Positions 1-9,869 are shown, counted from the first letter of the stretch. The stretch is 64,000 nt of DNA from UBA2705 sp963977125 (GCA_963977125.1 CAXBNJ010000004.1:1-64000); one strand, 5' to 3'. The notes: generated from the letters alone by a model not told the origin. Made by a program: numbers and translations.

Positions 1-512
1 GCCGCGCCCGTTTTAAAGATGCCCGGCATAGCGCTGGTTTTGAACTTATATTCTGCAGCTGCAGCCATTAGATTAGGCGGCACGCGCTCATTGCGTAAAT
101 CTTGTGCAAGTTCGGTATACATAGATTCAATATTTGAAACGATACGCGGATTATTAACATCCAAAGCTTTGTTTTGTAGCTTGGCATTATCGAGCGTTAA
201 TAGGCCTTTTCCTGACGTTGCAGGCTTAAAGTTTAAGGTCAGGAATGGGGTTCTGGTGTTTTTGTTATTCGGCTCATGCAACCAATGTTCGATTTTCAGA
301 GTAAGGCTGCCATCTTCGTGATGTTCGGCAAATGCGCCTACGCCATGAATGGACCCTGTACTTGGAAAATAAGTAACGCTGGTGCGGCTCTCGCGATTTT
401 TTGCGTAATATAGGTCGTTATGTAAGCCGTAGAGCGATGGTAATTCATCACGATTATAAATAGCTGTATATTTAGCCTGCTTATTAAAATCTTTTGATGC
501 ATCTGCTGCCAT
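1..512 (-). CDS. Hypothetical protein, 3' end outside window
   Basis: An uninterrupted minus-strand frame of about 170 codons starts at an ATG at 512-510 and runs off the left edge. A strong ribosome binding site (GGGGAGG, 5 bases before the ATG) decides the start. The N-terminus reads MAADASKDFNKQAKYTAIYN; the rest is polar, with no signal peptide or membrane segment. Segments such as KIEHWLHEP and RTPFLTLNFKP suggest beta strands. I do not recognise the family. The 160-base gap to trmJ leaves room for its own promoter. Confidence 0.6.
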   Translation of the reverse strand, partial: MAADASKDFNKQAKYTAIYNRDELPSLYGLHNDLYYAKNRESRTSVTYFPSTGSIHGVGAFAEHHEDGSLTLKIEHWLHEPNNKNTRTPFLTLNFKPATSGKGLLTLDNAKLQNKALDVNNPRIVSNIESMYTELAQDLRNERVPPNLMAAAAEYKFKTSAMPGIFKTGA

Positions 513-671
513 GTTGACCTCCCCAAAGGTTTAAGCAAAATAACGTAAATAAGTTGAGTTATGTTTATCTTTATGTTTTTACATATTTAATAACTTGTCG
601 TTAGTTTTGTTCTTATTATAGAAAATCTATAGCATATGGATTTTGATAAAACAAGGGAAAATAGGAATTGA

Positions 672-1409
672 TCAACGGTTATCTATTGGGATTTCCTTAA
701 GTAGCAAGGCCGTGATAATGCCGTGATACGTACGCACTTCTTGTGACGTTGGCTCTGAGCGACTGATCATATTACGTATGCTGCGCATCATACTGGCTTG
801 GCGGTTGGCTTCCTTGAAGAATCCTTGGTCAACAAGTGAGCGCTCAAGCCTATTGTATAAATTATCAAGTTCCTCGAAATCTGCGGCCTCGGTTGCTTGT
901 GCAACCTCTTCAATATGCACCGCATGTTTAGACCATTCATACGCCATAAGAAGAACGGCTTGCGAGAGGTTCAAAGACATAAATTCAGGATTTAGCGGTA
1001 CAGATATAATTTGATGGGCGAGGGCGACATCTTCATTTTCTAGCCCTGTGCGCTCGCAGCCAAATATAACCGCACATTTTTGCCCAGATTCAATGCGCTT
1101 CTTAATATCGGCACATGCTTGCTCTGGTGTGCAAACAGGCTTGACCATATCGCGTGGGCGCGCGGTGGTGGCATAGATTTGGTGGTATTTCTGGCAGGCC
1201 TCAGCGGTCGTTTCAAAAACTTCGACAGGCGGCATGATGTCCAAAGCGCCTGCAGACATTGTCTCTGCGCGCTCATTAGGCCAGCCATCGCGTGGGTTAA
1301 CAAGTTTTAGCTGATCCAAGCCACAATTAAGCATCGCGCGCGCTGTGCCGCCAATATTCTCACCCATTTGTGGGTTAATCAGGATTATTGCTGGCTGCGC
1401 GTGCGACAT
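672..1409 (-). CDS. trmJ: tRNA (cytidine/uridine-32-2'-O)-methyltransferase TrmJ-like
   Basis: SPOUT-fold RNA 2'-O-methyltransferase of the TrmH/TrmJ group, 245 residues, expected to use S-adenosylmethionine to methylate position 32 of tRNA in the cytoplasm. Visible motifs are the N-terminal NPQMGENIGGTARAM (motif 1, substrate-side Asn/Arg), IFGCERTGLENED (motif 2) and PLNPEFMSLNLSQAVLLM (motif 3, which forms the knotted AdoMet site). The C-terminal about 80 residues form a helical extension typical of TrmJ. It lies 51 bases downstream of gltX on the same strand, so co-transcription is possible. Site specificity (32 versus another position) is inferred from family resemblance only. Confidence 0.88.
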   Translation of the reverse strand: MSHAQPAIILINPQMGENIGGTARAMLNCGLDQLKLVNPRDGWPNERAETMSAGALDIMPPVEVFETTAEACQKYHQIYATTARPRDMVKPVCTPEQACADIKKRIESGQKCAVIFGCERTGLENEDVALAHQIISVPLNPEFMSLNLSQAVLLMAYEWSKHAVHIEEVAQATEAADFEELDNLYNRLERSLVDQGFFKEANRQASMMRSIRNMISRSEPTSQEVRTYHGIITALLLKEIPIDNR

Positions 1410-1460
1410 TATACTTTAAAATCGTTTTAAATAAGAGTTAGAGAAGCTAAGCGTTAAAAC

Positions 1461-2831
1461 TTAAGCCGCCTTTTTTGTGCGAAGGCGGTTCAAAGCGCTA
1501 TCGGCACCAATTAAAGGCAGTAATACGGCCAATTCAGGGCCATGCTGCATACCTGTCAAAGCCAGACGTAGCGGCATAAACAGCATTTTGCCTTTACGAT
1601 CTGTCTTTTCTTTAATAGCTGATGTCCATTGACCCCATGTGTTTTCATCCCATGGTGCGCTTGGTAATAAGCTTGCTGCGACTTCAATAAACTCTTCATC
1701 GTCAATAACCGGCGTAACAGGGCCGTTTATAACGCTCCACCACTCACCAGCATCTGATAATTTGCTTAAGTTTTGGCGAATTGAGTTCCAGAATTCTTCA
1801 TCCATGCCTTCAATATTAATGCGGTCTTTGACAGCATCAAAATCAGTCACTTGTAGAATTTTCTTATTGAGGCGGAATAATTCATTTGGATCAAATTTAG
1901 GTGTACCACGACCAAATTTAGAAAAATCACAGCTTTTAATAAGCGGGGCGATATCTGTATAGGCCTCAATCGGATCAGACGTACCAAGGCGGGCCATAAG
2001 GCTAACAACCGCCATGGCTTCAAGGCCATCATCATCACGTATGTCAAAGACGCTCAGTGAGCCAAGACGTTTAGAAAGCTTACCGCCTTCACTGTCAGAG
2101 AGAAGCGGTAAATGTGCAAATTTAGGTGGTGTCGCGCCAAGCGCTTCAAACATTTGAATATGTGTGGCTGTGTTCGATACATGATCTTCACCACGAATAA
2201 TATGGGTTATCGCATAATCCACATCATCAATGACTGAGCATAAGTGATATAAAGGCGTACCGTTTTCACGAATAACAACAGGGTCAGATAAATCACCGCC
2301 TTGGAAGCTTACTTCCCCACGCACTTCATCGGTCCAGCCAATCGGCGTGTGGTTCAGCTTAAAGCGCCAATGCGGTTTACGGTCAGCCGCTTCAAAAGCA
2401 GCTTTTTGCTCATCTGTTACTTCAAGGGCTGCGCGGTCATAAATTGGCGGCAAGCCACGGTTAAGCAGGACTTTACGTTTGAGCGCAAGTTCTTCACTGG
2501 TTTCATAACAAGCATAAATACGCCCATCAGCTTTAAGCTTTTCAATGCATTCACTATAACGCTCTAGACGATCACATTGGCGCGCGGTTTCATCCCAATC
2601 CATACCAAGCCATGTAAGGCTTTCAATGATGGCATCTTCATATTCTTTTTTTGAACGTTCAACATCTGTGTCATCAATGCGCAATAAAAATGTGCCATGG
2701 TTAGAGCGTGTAAACAGCCATGAAATAAGCGCTGTACGCGCATTACCAACATGCAGCATTCCCGTCGGTGAGGGGGCAAATCTAACTTTGACGTCTTTAT
2801 TGGTCGTATTGGCAGCTATATCATTTGGCAT
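1461..2831 (-). CDS. gltX: Glutamate-tRNA ligase
   Basis: Class I aminoacyl-tRNA synthetase of 456 residues charging tRNA-Glu with glutamate. The N-terminus carries the HIGH-type signature (RFAPSPTGMLHVGNARTAL) and the KMSKS-type loop appears as KLSKRLG near residue 255. The Rossmann domain contains RIDDTDVERS, which binds glutamate. The C-terminal about 150 residues form the helical anticodon-binding cage. Many alphaproteobacteria carry two GltX copies, one possibly non-discriminating (also charging tRNA-Gln); which kind this is cannot be told from the window. Upstream on the same strand is nadE. Confidence 0.93.
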   Translation of the reverse strand: MPNDIAANTTNKDVKVRFAPSPTGMLHVGNARTALISWLFTRSNHGTFLLRIDDTDVERSKKEYEDAIIESLTWLGMDWDETARQCDRLERYSECIEKLKADGRIYACYETSEELALKRKVLLNRGLPPIYDRAALEVTDEQKAAFEAADRKPHWRFKLNHTPIGWTDEVRGEVSFQGGDLSDPVVIRENGTPLYHLCSVIDDVDYAITHIIRGEDHVSNTATHIQMFEALGATPPKFAHLPLLSDSEGGKLSKRLGSLSVFDIRDDDGLEAMAVVSLMARLGTSDPIEAYTDIAPLIKSCDFSKFGRGTPKFDPNELFRLNKKILQVTDFDAVKDRINIEGMDEEFWNSIRQNLSKLSDAGEWWSVINGPVTPVIDDEEFIEVAASLLPSAPWDENTWGQWTSAIKEKTDRKGKMLFMPLRLALTGMQHGPELAVLLPLIGADSALNRLRTKKAA

Positions 2832-2881
2832 GTTGTGCTCGTTTTCTTAAGTTGATTAATCATTATTGTAGAGTATATACG

Positions 2882-4534
2882 CTATTGCGCGAGGGTATTA
2901 AAGAATTTATTTGTAATTGGGTAGCGGCGATCGCGGCCAAAGGCACGTGAGGTTATCTTAACCCCGGGGCAAGCTTGACGACGTTTATATTCCGCAATAT
3001 CGACCAAGCGCCAGACACGTGAAACTAAGTCTTTATCATGGCCGCGACGAATAATCGCTTCAATGCCCATATCGCGCTCAATAAGGCAGCGCAATATATC
3101 ATCAAGCACGTCATATTCAGGCAGGCTGTCTTGATCAGTTTGATCTGGGCGCAGCTCAGCGCTTGGTGGGCGCGTAATAATCCGTTCTGGTATGATTTTG
3201 CCAATAGGGCCAAGACCAATGACAGGCTTATTCTGATTTCGCCATTTAGATAATGCGTAAACTTCTGTTTTATAAAGATCTTTTAGTGGGTTAAAGCCGC
3301 CACACATATCCCCGTAAAGGGTTGCATAACCGACTGCCATTTCCGATTTGTTACCTGTTGAAATCACCATTTGGCCGCTCAAATTAGATAAAGCCATCAG
3401 CAAAACACCACGTGCACGAGATTGGATATTCTCATGCGCAACGCCGCGTAAGTCGGGGATCATTGCGCTATAGGCTTGCAAAGCGGGCTCTATGGGCGTG
3501 ACTTCATAGATCACACCAAGATTTTCAGCGCATTTTTGCGCATCTTCTAAGCTCATATCCGATGTGTAATCTGTAGGCATCATAACGCAGCGTACATTCA
3601 TTGCGCCAAGTGCATCAACGGCCATAGCTGCAGTAAGGGCGCTATCAATACCACCCGACATGCCTATTATACCGCCTTTAAAGCCGTTCTTAAATACATA
3701 GTCACGCAAGCCCAATACGCAGGCTGCATACATAATGGCAAAATCATCTTGCGGCGCTTCAATGCGATGGGTTTGCACCACAAGGTGGTTTTTGCCGTCT
3801 TTATGCCATGAAATTGTTTCAAAATCTTCTTCAAAGCTTTTGCCCTGATAGATGATTTGCCCCTGTGCATGCATAATAAATGTGCCACCATCAAAGACGA
3901 CTTCGTCCTGACCACCGACTTGGTTGACATAGATAAGGGGAAGTTCCGTTTCTTCAACGCGTTTTAGCGCGTAATGAGCGCGCGTATCCGATTTATTCAA
4001 TTCATACGGGCTGGCATTAACGCTAATAAGCAAATTAGCGCCTTGTTTTTTAAGCGCCATGCTCACTTCACTAAACCACATATCTTCGCAGACCATCAGG
4101 CCGATTGTAATATCTTTAAAGGTAAAGCATGTACTAGCCACGCCAGAATGAAAAATACGCTTTTCATCAAATACGCCGTAATTGGGCAAATGTTGTTTAC
4201 GCGTTTTATGAATGACTTTACCGCTGTGAACAACATAGGCGGTATTATAAATATACTCACCATCACCCTCAGGGCCTGAGACGATTAACGCACAGTCAAA
4301 TTCAGCGCTTGCCGCAATGATTTTATTCAAGGCCTCAGCGCATTGATCAATAAAAAAGGGCTTTAGAACTAGATCATCAGGTGGATAGCCACAAATACAG
4401 AGCTCAGGAAATATGATGATGTCGGTATTCTGAGCGTGGTCTTTAACGGCGCTTAATATACGATCGACATTGCCAGTAAGATCGCCGACAATAGGGTTTA
4501 TCTGCGCAATGGTTGTCCGCAAAATAGGGTGCAT
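2882..4534 (-). CDS. nadE: Glutamine-dependent NAD+ synthetase
   Basis: Two-domain enzyme of about 550 residues making NAD from nicotinic acid adenine dinucleotide, ATP and glutamine. The N-terminal nitrilase-fold glutaminase shows the Glu-Lys-Cys triad in FPELCICGYPP, KTRKQHLPNYGVF and GLMVCEDMWF. The C-terminal synthetase has the SGGIDS P-loop (IIGMSGGIDSALTA). The start is placed at the ATG at 4534 (MHPILRTT), which has AAGGA 10 bases upstream; a GTG three codons earlier overlaps that site and is less likely. nadD, one step earlier in the pathway, is at 52679-53326. Confidence 0.93.
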   Translation of the reverse strand: MHPILRTTIAQINPIVGDLTGNVDRILSAVKDHAQNTDIIIFPELCICGYPPDDLVLKPFFIDQCAEALNKIIAASAEFDCALIVSGPEGDGEYIYNTAYVVHSGKVIHKTRKQHLPNYGVFDEKRIFHSGVASTCFTFKDITIGLMVCEDMWFSEVSMALKKQGANLLISVNASPYELNKSDTRAHYALKRVEETELPLIYVNQVGGQDEVVFDGGTFIMHAQGQIIYQGKSFEEDFETISWHKDGKNHLVVQTHRIEAPQDDFAIMYAACVLGLRDYVFKNGFKGGIIGMSGGIDSALTAAMAVDALGAMNVRCVMMPTDYTSDMSLEDAQKCAENLGVIYEVTPIEPALQAYSAMIPDLRGVAHENIQSRARGVLLMALSNLSGQMVISTGNKSEMAVGYATLYGDMCGGFNPLKDLYKTEVYALSKWRNQNKPVIGLGPIGKIIPERIITRPPSAELRPDQTDQDSLPEYDVLDDILRCLIERDMGIEAIIRRGHDKDLVSRVWRLVDIAEYKRRQACPGVKITSRAFGRDRRYPITNKFFNTLAQ

Positions 4535-4578
4535 GGTAAACACTTCCTTATATATAAGTTAGGCCATTATAGCCTTAC

Positions 4579-5961
4579 TTATTTTCTGTTCTCTTTAAGA
4601 CGATCCGCAATAAGGAACGCCATTTCCAGTGCTTGTGAAGCATTCAGGCGGGGGTCGCAATGCGTGTGGTAACGATTGGATAGGTCTTCGTCTTTCACGC
4701 CATATAGGCCGCCTGTGCATTCTGTTACATTTTGACCGGTCATTTCTAAATGTACGCCGCCAGCATGTGTGCCTTCAGCGTTATGAACGTCAAAAAACTC
4801 ATTTACTTCTTGTAGAATATTATCAAAGCGGCGGGTTTTATAGCCTGATGCCGCAGTTTCAACATTGCCATGCATAGGGTCACAAACCCAAGCGACCTTA
4901 CGGCCTTCGGCTTTTACGCGTTTGACCAGAGGGGCAAGGTGCTCTTCAACTTTACCCGCGCCCATACGCGCGATTAAGGTTAAACGACCCGCTTCGTTTT
5001 CTGGGTTCAAAGCATCAATAAGCTCCATTAAGTCATCGGCGCTCATTGTTGGCGGGACTTTTAGACCGAGTGGGTTTTTAATACCGCGCACAAATTCGAC
5101 TTGAGCATTTTGCGCTTGGTTCGTCCGCGCGCCAATCCATAGGAAATGTGCTGAGCAATCATAATACTCACCCGTAATACTGTCTGTACGTGTAAGGGCT
5201 TCTTCATAAGGCAGAAGCAGCGCTTCATGACAGGTGTAAAATTCTGTTTCGCGAATAACTTCAGGCATTTGATCGCCTGTTATACCGCAAGCTTCCATGA
5301 AGTTTAGCGCATCTGTAATACGCTCGCCTATGGCATCATAGCGCTGTGATTGTTCAGAGCCTTGCGTAGAATCCAATGTCCATTTTGATATTTTATGTAG
5401 ATCAGCATAACCACCTTTAGAGAATGCGCGCAATAAATTCAGCGTTGCTGCTGATTGATTATAAGCACGCAACATACGTTTAGGTGAGGGGACACGCGAT
5501 TGTTCAGTAAATTCTAAGCTGTTAATAATATCACCGCGATAGCTTGGCAAAGTGACACCATCTTTAGTTTCCATGTCTGATGAACGAGGCTTAGCAAATT
5601 GACCCGCCATACGACCCATTTTAACAACAGGGATAGAGCCGCCATAAGTCATGACAATCGCCATTTGCAAAATAACGCGGAATGTATCACGTATTTTTAT
5701 CGCATTAAATTCAGCAAAGCTTTCAGCGCAATCACCACCCTGAAGAACAAAAGCTTCACCATTGGCGACTTTACCTAGATGCGCTTTTAAGCGGCGCGCT
5801 TCACCAGCAAAGACCAAAGGCGGCATTTCTTTTAAGATAGACTCGGTTTCTAAAACTTTGTTTTGATCTGGATAGTTAGGCAGCTGCAAGGCTTCCTTTT
5901 CACGCCAGCTATTTGGCGTCCAAAGCGCGCTGTTATTATCTTGTGCTAATTTTTGAGCCAT
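4579..5961 (-). CDS. Class II 3-deoxy-7-phosphoheptulonate synthase (DAHP synthase)
   Basis: First enzyme of the shikimate pathway, condensing phosphoenolpyruvate with erythrose 4-phosphate. At about 460 residues it is the plant/mycobacterial-like class II (AroA-II) type, not the AroFGH type. Evidence is the family signatures VLQGGDCAESF, KMGRMAGQFAKPRS, EFYTCHEALLLPYEEALTR, WIGARTNQ and WVCDPMHGN. The last two hold metal- and phosphate-contacting residues of the barrel. The ATG at 5961 (MAQKLAQD) is preferred because AAGGA lies 10 bases upstream; an in-frame ATG eight codons earlier lacks such a site. No other aromatic-pathway gene is adjacent. Confidence 0.92.
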   Translation of the reverse strand: MAQKLAQDNNSALWTPNSWREKEALQLPNYPDQNKVLETESILKEMPPLVFAGEARRLKAHLGKVANGEAFVLQGGDCAESFAEFNAIKIRDTFRVILQMAIVMTYGGSIPVVKMGRMAGQFAKPRSSDMETKDGVTLPSYRGDIINSLEFTEQSRVPSPKRMLRAYNQSAATLNLLRAFSKGGYADLHKISKWTLDSTQGSEQSQRYDAIGERITDALNFMEACGITGDQMPEVIRETEFYTCHEALLLPYEEALTRTDSITGEYYDCSAHFLWIGARTNQAQNAQVEFVRGIKNPLGLKVPPTMSADDLMELIDALNPENEAGRLTLIARMGAGKVEEHLAPLVKRVKAEGRKVAWVCDPMHGNVETAASGYKTRRFDNILQEVNEFFDVHNAEGTHAGGVHLEMTGQNVTECTGGLYGVKDEDLSNRYHTHCDPRLNASQALEMAFLIADRLKENRK

Positions 5962-6013
5962 TATGAACGTTTCCTTATAGGGCATTTATTAGAGTATGTA
6001 TTAGAGACTTTAT

Positions 6014-7399
6014 TTACGCTTCTACCGCTTCGCGCATTGTGACAAATTCTTCACAAGCGGTCGGGTGAACCGGCATTGTGCGGTCAAACACAGCTTTGGT
6101 TGCCCCTGCATTTAAGGCAATCGCCATGCCTTGAATGATTTCAGGAGCATCAACGCCCGCCATATGTACACCTAAAACAAGGTCGCTATCTTGATCGACA
6201 ACAAGCTTCATCATTGTTTTCTCATCACGGCCTGAAATTGTGTGTTTCAGCGGTTTAAAGGTTGAACGATAAATATCAACTTTATGCCCTTTTAGGCGTG
6301 CATCAGTCTCGCTTAGACCAACAGTCCCTATAGGCGGATGTGAAAACACAGCGGTTGCAACGTTTTCGTAATAGACCGGATTGACATGATCTTTATGCGG
6401 GCCAAATAAATTGTCAGCAAGGAAGTGGCCTTCTTTGATGGCAACCGGTGTCAATTGATACATGCTCGAGACATCACCAACCGCGTATATATGCGTTTTA
6501 TTCGTCGCATAATCATCATTAACAGGGATATTACCCTTGTCATCCATTTCAACGCCAGCCTTACCAAGGGCAAGATCCGCTGTATTCGCATCGCGGCCAA
6601 TAGCGGCAATGACTTCACCCGTGTTGAAGGTTTTACCGCTCTCTAAAGTGACGAGCTTATTGTTTTTACCCTCTTTATCATCTTTATCGAGCGCGATTTG
6701 GCGTATGTTATCTTCAAATATCAAATTTATGCCCTGATTTTTCATTTCTTGCGCCAGATGCATACGTAAATCATCATCAAAGCCACGTAAAAACAGTGAG
6801 CCACGATAGATAAGGTTTACAGCATGGCCAAGTCCATGAAAAATATGCGCCATTTCAACGGCAATATAACCACCGCCAAGAATAGTTATATCATGCGCCC
6901 ATTCATCGCGCTGAAACACATCATCAGAGGTCAGAATGAATTCATGTCCTTCAATGGTTGGGCGGCTTGGTTTACCACCTGTCGCGATTAAGATTTTATC
7001 CGCGGTGATAAATTCTTCACCAATGCGAATAGTATGGTCATCAATAAATTGCGCAAAGCCTTCATGAACCGTAACGCCAGAGCCTTCAAGCAAACGGCCA
7101 TAAATGCCGTTTAAACGGGCGATTTCATCATCTTTTTTCGCTTTTAAGATGCTCCAATCAAACATGCTTTTCTGCATATGCCAGCCATAAGCGCGTGAAT
7201 CTTGTGCTTCCATATGGAAGTCAGATGCATAAGCATAAAGCTTTTTAGGAATGCAGCCTAAGTTAACGCATGTCCCGCCTAGCGGATTGCCTTCTGCTAC
7301 GCCGACTTTAGCGCCGTGGCTCGCCGCAATGCGTGCTGATCTTACGCCGCCAGAACCAGCGCCAATGACAAAAAAGTCATAATGTTGAGTATCACCCAT
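6014..7399 (-). CDS. gor: Glutathione-disulfide reductase
   Basis: Cytoplasmic FAD- and NADPH-dependent pyridine nucleotide-disulfide oxidoreductase of 461 residues, keeping glutathione reduced. Seen: an N-terminal FAD-binding GAGSGG motif, the redox-active disulfide in GGTCVNLGCIPKKLY, a second dinucleotide fold (ILGGGYIAVEMA), the FAD motif IYAVGDVS, and the C-terminal dimer-interface HPTACEEF with the catalytic His-Glu pair. The CVNLGCIPKK form favours glutathione reductase over lipoamide dehydrogenase. glyS starts 5 bases upstream on the same strand, so the pair is probably co-transcribed. Confidence 0.92.
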   Translation of the reverse strand: MGDTQHYDFFVIGAGSGGVRSARIAASHGAKVGVAEGNPLGGTCVNLGCIPKKLYAYASDFHMEAQDSRAYGWHMQKSMFDWSILKAKKDDEIARLNGIYGRLLEGSGVTVHEGFAQFIDDHTIRIGEEFITADKILIATGGKPSRPTIEGHEFILTSDDVFQRDEWAHDITILGGGYIAVEMAHIFHGLGHAVNLIYRGSLFLRGFDDDLRMHLAQEMKNQGINLIFEDNIRQIALDKDDKEGKNNKLVTLESGKTFNTGEVIAAIGRDANTADLALGKAGVEMDDKGNIPVNDDYATNKTHIYAVGDVSSMYQLTPVAIKEGHFLADNLFGPHKDHVNPVYYENVATAVFSHPPIGTVGLSETDARLKGHKVDIYRSTFKPLKHTISGRDEKTMMKLVVDQDSDLVLGVHMAGVDAPEIIQGMAIALNAGATKAVFDRTMPVHPTACEEFVTMREAVEA

Positions 7400-7404
7400 T
7401 AAGC

Positions 7405-8961
7405 TTAACCTATCTTTTCACGAAGGAATGTAAGAACGCTGTCTAAAGGAATGCGCTCTTGTGCCATTGTATTACGATCACGCACAGTAACAGTGCCATC
7501 TTCGCCTGTTGTGTTATCAATTGTGAAGCAATAAGGCGTACCAATTTCATCTTGGCGCGCGTAACGCTTACCAATATTTTGTTTGATATCAAGATCAACG
7601 GCATAATGCTCGCGCAGCTCCATATAAAGCTTGGTCGCGATTTCAGCATGTTCACCTTTGGCCATTAATGGTAAAATAGCGGCTTTTTTCGGCGCAACAG
7701 AAGGGTGGAAATCCATGTAAACGCCACTTGGACGGCCTTCATCAACCGTGTAAGCATCACAAAGTACGGCTAAAACGCCACGTGTAAGGCCAGAGGCTGG
7801 CTCAATAACATGAGGGATGTAGCGTTCATTTGTATGCGGGTCGATATATTCCATTTTTTGACCCGAATGAGTTTGGTGTGCAGTAAGGTCAAAGTCGCAG
7901 CGATGCGCGACGCCTTCAAGCTCACCATAGCCAGGCCAGCTAAATGGGAATTGGAATTCAATATCAACCGTACCAACGCCTTCTTTAGCGTAATGGGCCA
8001 GTTCATCTGATTCATGCTCACGTAAGATCAAGCTTTCATCTTTAAGACCCAGTGACTTCCACCAAATCATGCGTTGTTCAATCCAGAATTGGCGCCAATC
8101 CGCTGCATCATCAGGGTGGCAGAACCATTCCATTTCCATTTGTTCAAATTCACGTGAACGGAAAATATAGTTACGTGGAGTGACTTCATTTCTGTACGCT
8201 TTACCAATTTGCGCAATACCAAATGGCACTTTAACGCGTGAGGTATCGAGTACATTTTTATAGTTCACAAATATACCGCCGCACGTCTCAGGGCGTAGGT
8301 AAGCCACGTTATCTTCGCTTGCTGTCGCGCCAACATAGGTTTTGAACATCAAGTTAAATTCTTTGGGCGCCGTTAATGTGCCGACTTCTTTAGTGTCTGG
8401 GGCAAGGATTTTATCAAAATCCTCAACGGCGATATCTGTTAAAACAGTGATTTCGCAATTTTCGACTTTAATATTCTTCGCTTCTTTTTTCATGCGTTTT
8501 GCCGCATCGACGTCAGCTTCGTCGCCTTCAAACACAGCAATCCACGGCATAGCGCCATTTTTGTCTTTATAAATAACCAAATGATCCGCGCGGTAACGTT
8601 TTTTACTTTCGCGGCAATCAACCATCGGATCAGAAAAGCTTTCTGTATGACCAGAAGCTTCCCAAAGTTTTGGGTTTTGGATGATGGAGCTATCAAGCCC
8701 AACAATTTGCAATATTTCACCATCAGGGCCAACAGGCGGGGTGGTGACCATTTGTTTCCACCACAAATCGCGAATATTGTTTTTTAGCTCGACGCCAAGT
8801 GGGCCGTAATCCCAAAAGCCATTAAAACCGCCATAGATTTCAGAAGCAGGAAAGATAAAACCGCGACGCTTACATAAAGCGACGATATCTTTCATATCTT
8901 TGTTAGCGTTTTGAGTTTCAAGCTGTGTTGAGGGATCAATATTTTCGGCGGCCATTGTCAT
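7405..8961 (-). CDS. glyS: Glycine-tRNA ligase, single-chain (eukaryote/archaeal-like) type
   Basis: Class II synthetase of 518 residues resembling the homodimeric alpha2 GlyRS rather than the GlyQ/GlyS tetramer. The N-terminus has KRRGFIFPASEIYGG and the hallmark WDYGPLGVELKNN; motif 2 is PFGIAQIGKAYRNEVTPR with FRSREFEQMEMEWF; the C-terminus carries an HGTP anticodon-binding domain (VAPKKAAILPL onward). The ATG at 8961 follows AGGA at 7 bases; a second ATG two codons later is possible. Most alphaproteobacteria use the two-gene alpha2beta2 enzyme, so this form may reflect lineage-specific replacement or transfer. Confidence 0.93.
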   Translation of the reverse strand: MTMAAENIDPSTQLETQNANKDMKDIVALCKRRGFIFPASEIYGGFNGFWDYGPLGVELKNNIRDLWWKQMVTTPPVGPDGEILQIVGLDSSIIQNPKLWEASGHTESFSDPMVDCRESKKRYRADHLVIYKDKNGAMPWIAVFEGDEADVDAAKRMKKEAKNIKVENCEITVLTDIAVEDFDKILAPDTKEVGTLTAPKEFNLMFKTYVGATASEDNVAYLRPETCGGIFVNYKNVLDTSRVKVPFGIAQIGKAYRNEVTPRNYIFRSREFEQMEMEWFCHPDDAADWRQFWIEQRMIWWKSLGLKDESLILREHESDELAHYAKEGVGTVDIEFQFPFSWPGYGELEGVAHRCDFDLTAHQTHSGQKMEYIDPHTNERYIPHVIEPASGLTRGVLAVLCDAYTVDEGRPSGVYMDFHPSVAPKKAAILPLMAKGEHAEIATKLYMELREHYAVDLDIKQNIGKRYARQDEIGTPYCFTIDNTTGEDGTVTVRDRNTMAQERIPLDSVLTFLREKIG

Positions 8962-9033
8962 TTGTATTTCCTAAAGATTTTCGTTAAACTTAAAGCATAT
9001 TACTTATAGCCTCTTATAGACGAGAAATCCATA

Positions 9034-9531
9034 GTGCAAATGCAGGAAATCACCCTAGCCACAAGAAATAATAGAGAAGAGCTCAGCGCTTTTCATGCCA
9101 ATGAATGGGGCGATATATTCATAGCAATTGAAAACAAGCAGCGCGACGTATTCATTTTACGCAAAAATGCACAAATTATGGGCTATGTAACGCTTAATTA
9201 TAAGCCCTTATATGGACTATATCGGCGTTTAAATATCCCTGAAATTCAAGATCTATACATCGCCCCAGAATTTAGAAGGCAAGGCCTTGCTTCATTGCTT
9301 CTAGATCACTGTGAGCAGACCGCCAAAGAAAAGGGCGCAACTGAAATAGGGATAAGCGTCAGCGTCAGCGCCGAATTTGGTGTAGCACAGCAATTATATA
9401 TTGCACGCGGCTATAATGTTGATGGCAATGGCGTGACCTATAACCGCGAAATCGTTATGAGTGGGGCAAGTAAATTAGTTGATGAGAATTTATGCCTTAT
9501 GATGATTAAGAATACAGAATTACCCATTTGA
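9034..9531 (+). CDS. GNAT-family N-acetyltransferase
   Basis: Probable acyl-CoA-dependent acetyltransferase of 165 residues; substrate unknown. The GNAT core is visible: IQDLYIAPEFRRQGLASLLL carries the acetyl-CoA pyrophosphate loop (RRQGLA), followed by a helix, a strand (IGISVSVSAEFG) and AQQLYIARGYNVDGNGVTY, the usual motif B ending. The GTG at 9034 has GAGA 8 bases upstream; an ATG at 9040 is the alternative. It is divergent from glyS. About 25 residues follow the core with no recognised domain. Confidence 0.75.
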   Translation: MQMQEITLATRNNREELSAFHANEWGDIFIAIENKQRDVFILRKNAQIMGYVTLNYKPLYGLYRRLNIPEIQDLYIAPEFRRQGLASLLLDHCEQTAKEKGATEIGISVSVSAEFGVAQQLYIARGYNVDGNGVTYNREIVMSGASKLVDENLCLMMIKNTELPI

Positions 9532-9579
9532 CATAAGCGCTAATCTTTGCTAGTTTGTAAAAAAAGAAAGGTGATTTAA

Positions 9580-9852
9580 TTGTTTATTCTAAATACTACG
9601 GAGTTCGCAGCAAACTTAAGGTGCCAAGAGCGTGAGGTTACCGATTGCGATCTATTAAAAAAAGCATCCAAAAAACTGCCCGTCGGTAATATTGAGATTG
9701 TTAAATACCTTTTGGAGGCCACATTTTCTAAGTCAGCCAGACAAGCGAATAACAAAAGAACCATTCAGGAATTAAGAGACTATATTTGCGCAGAGGAAGA
9801 GCGCAAGAAACCTGAAAACAGATTGAATTCAAAGCATTATATTGTGAAATAA
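9580..9852 (+). CDS. Small conserved-looking hypothetical protein (90 aa)
   Basis: A 90-residue, charged, probably helical protein beginning MFILNTTEFAANLRCQERE. It starts at TTG, chosen because AAAGGTG lies 6 bases upstream, and it is followed within 20 bases by a good terminator, both of which support a real gene. No signal peptide or membrane segment is visible, and I do not recognise a domain. It sits 48 bases after the GNAT gene, so the two may form a short transcription unit ending at the 9870 terminator. Confidence 0.5.
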   Translation: MFILNTTEFAANLRCQEREVTDCDLLKKASKKLPVGNIEIVKYLLEATFSKSARQANNKRTIQELRDYICAEEERKKPENRLNSKHYIVK

Positions 9853-9869
9853 GCTCTCTATGATGAATT

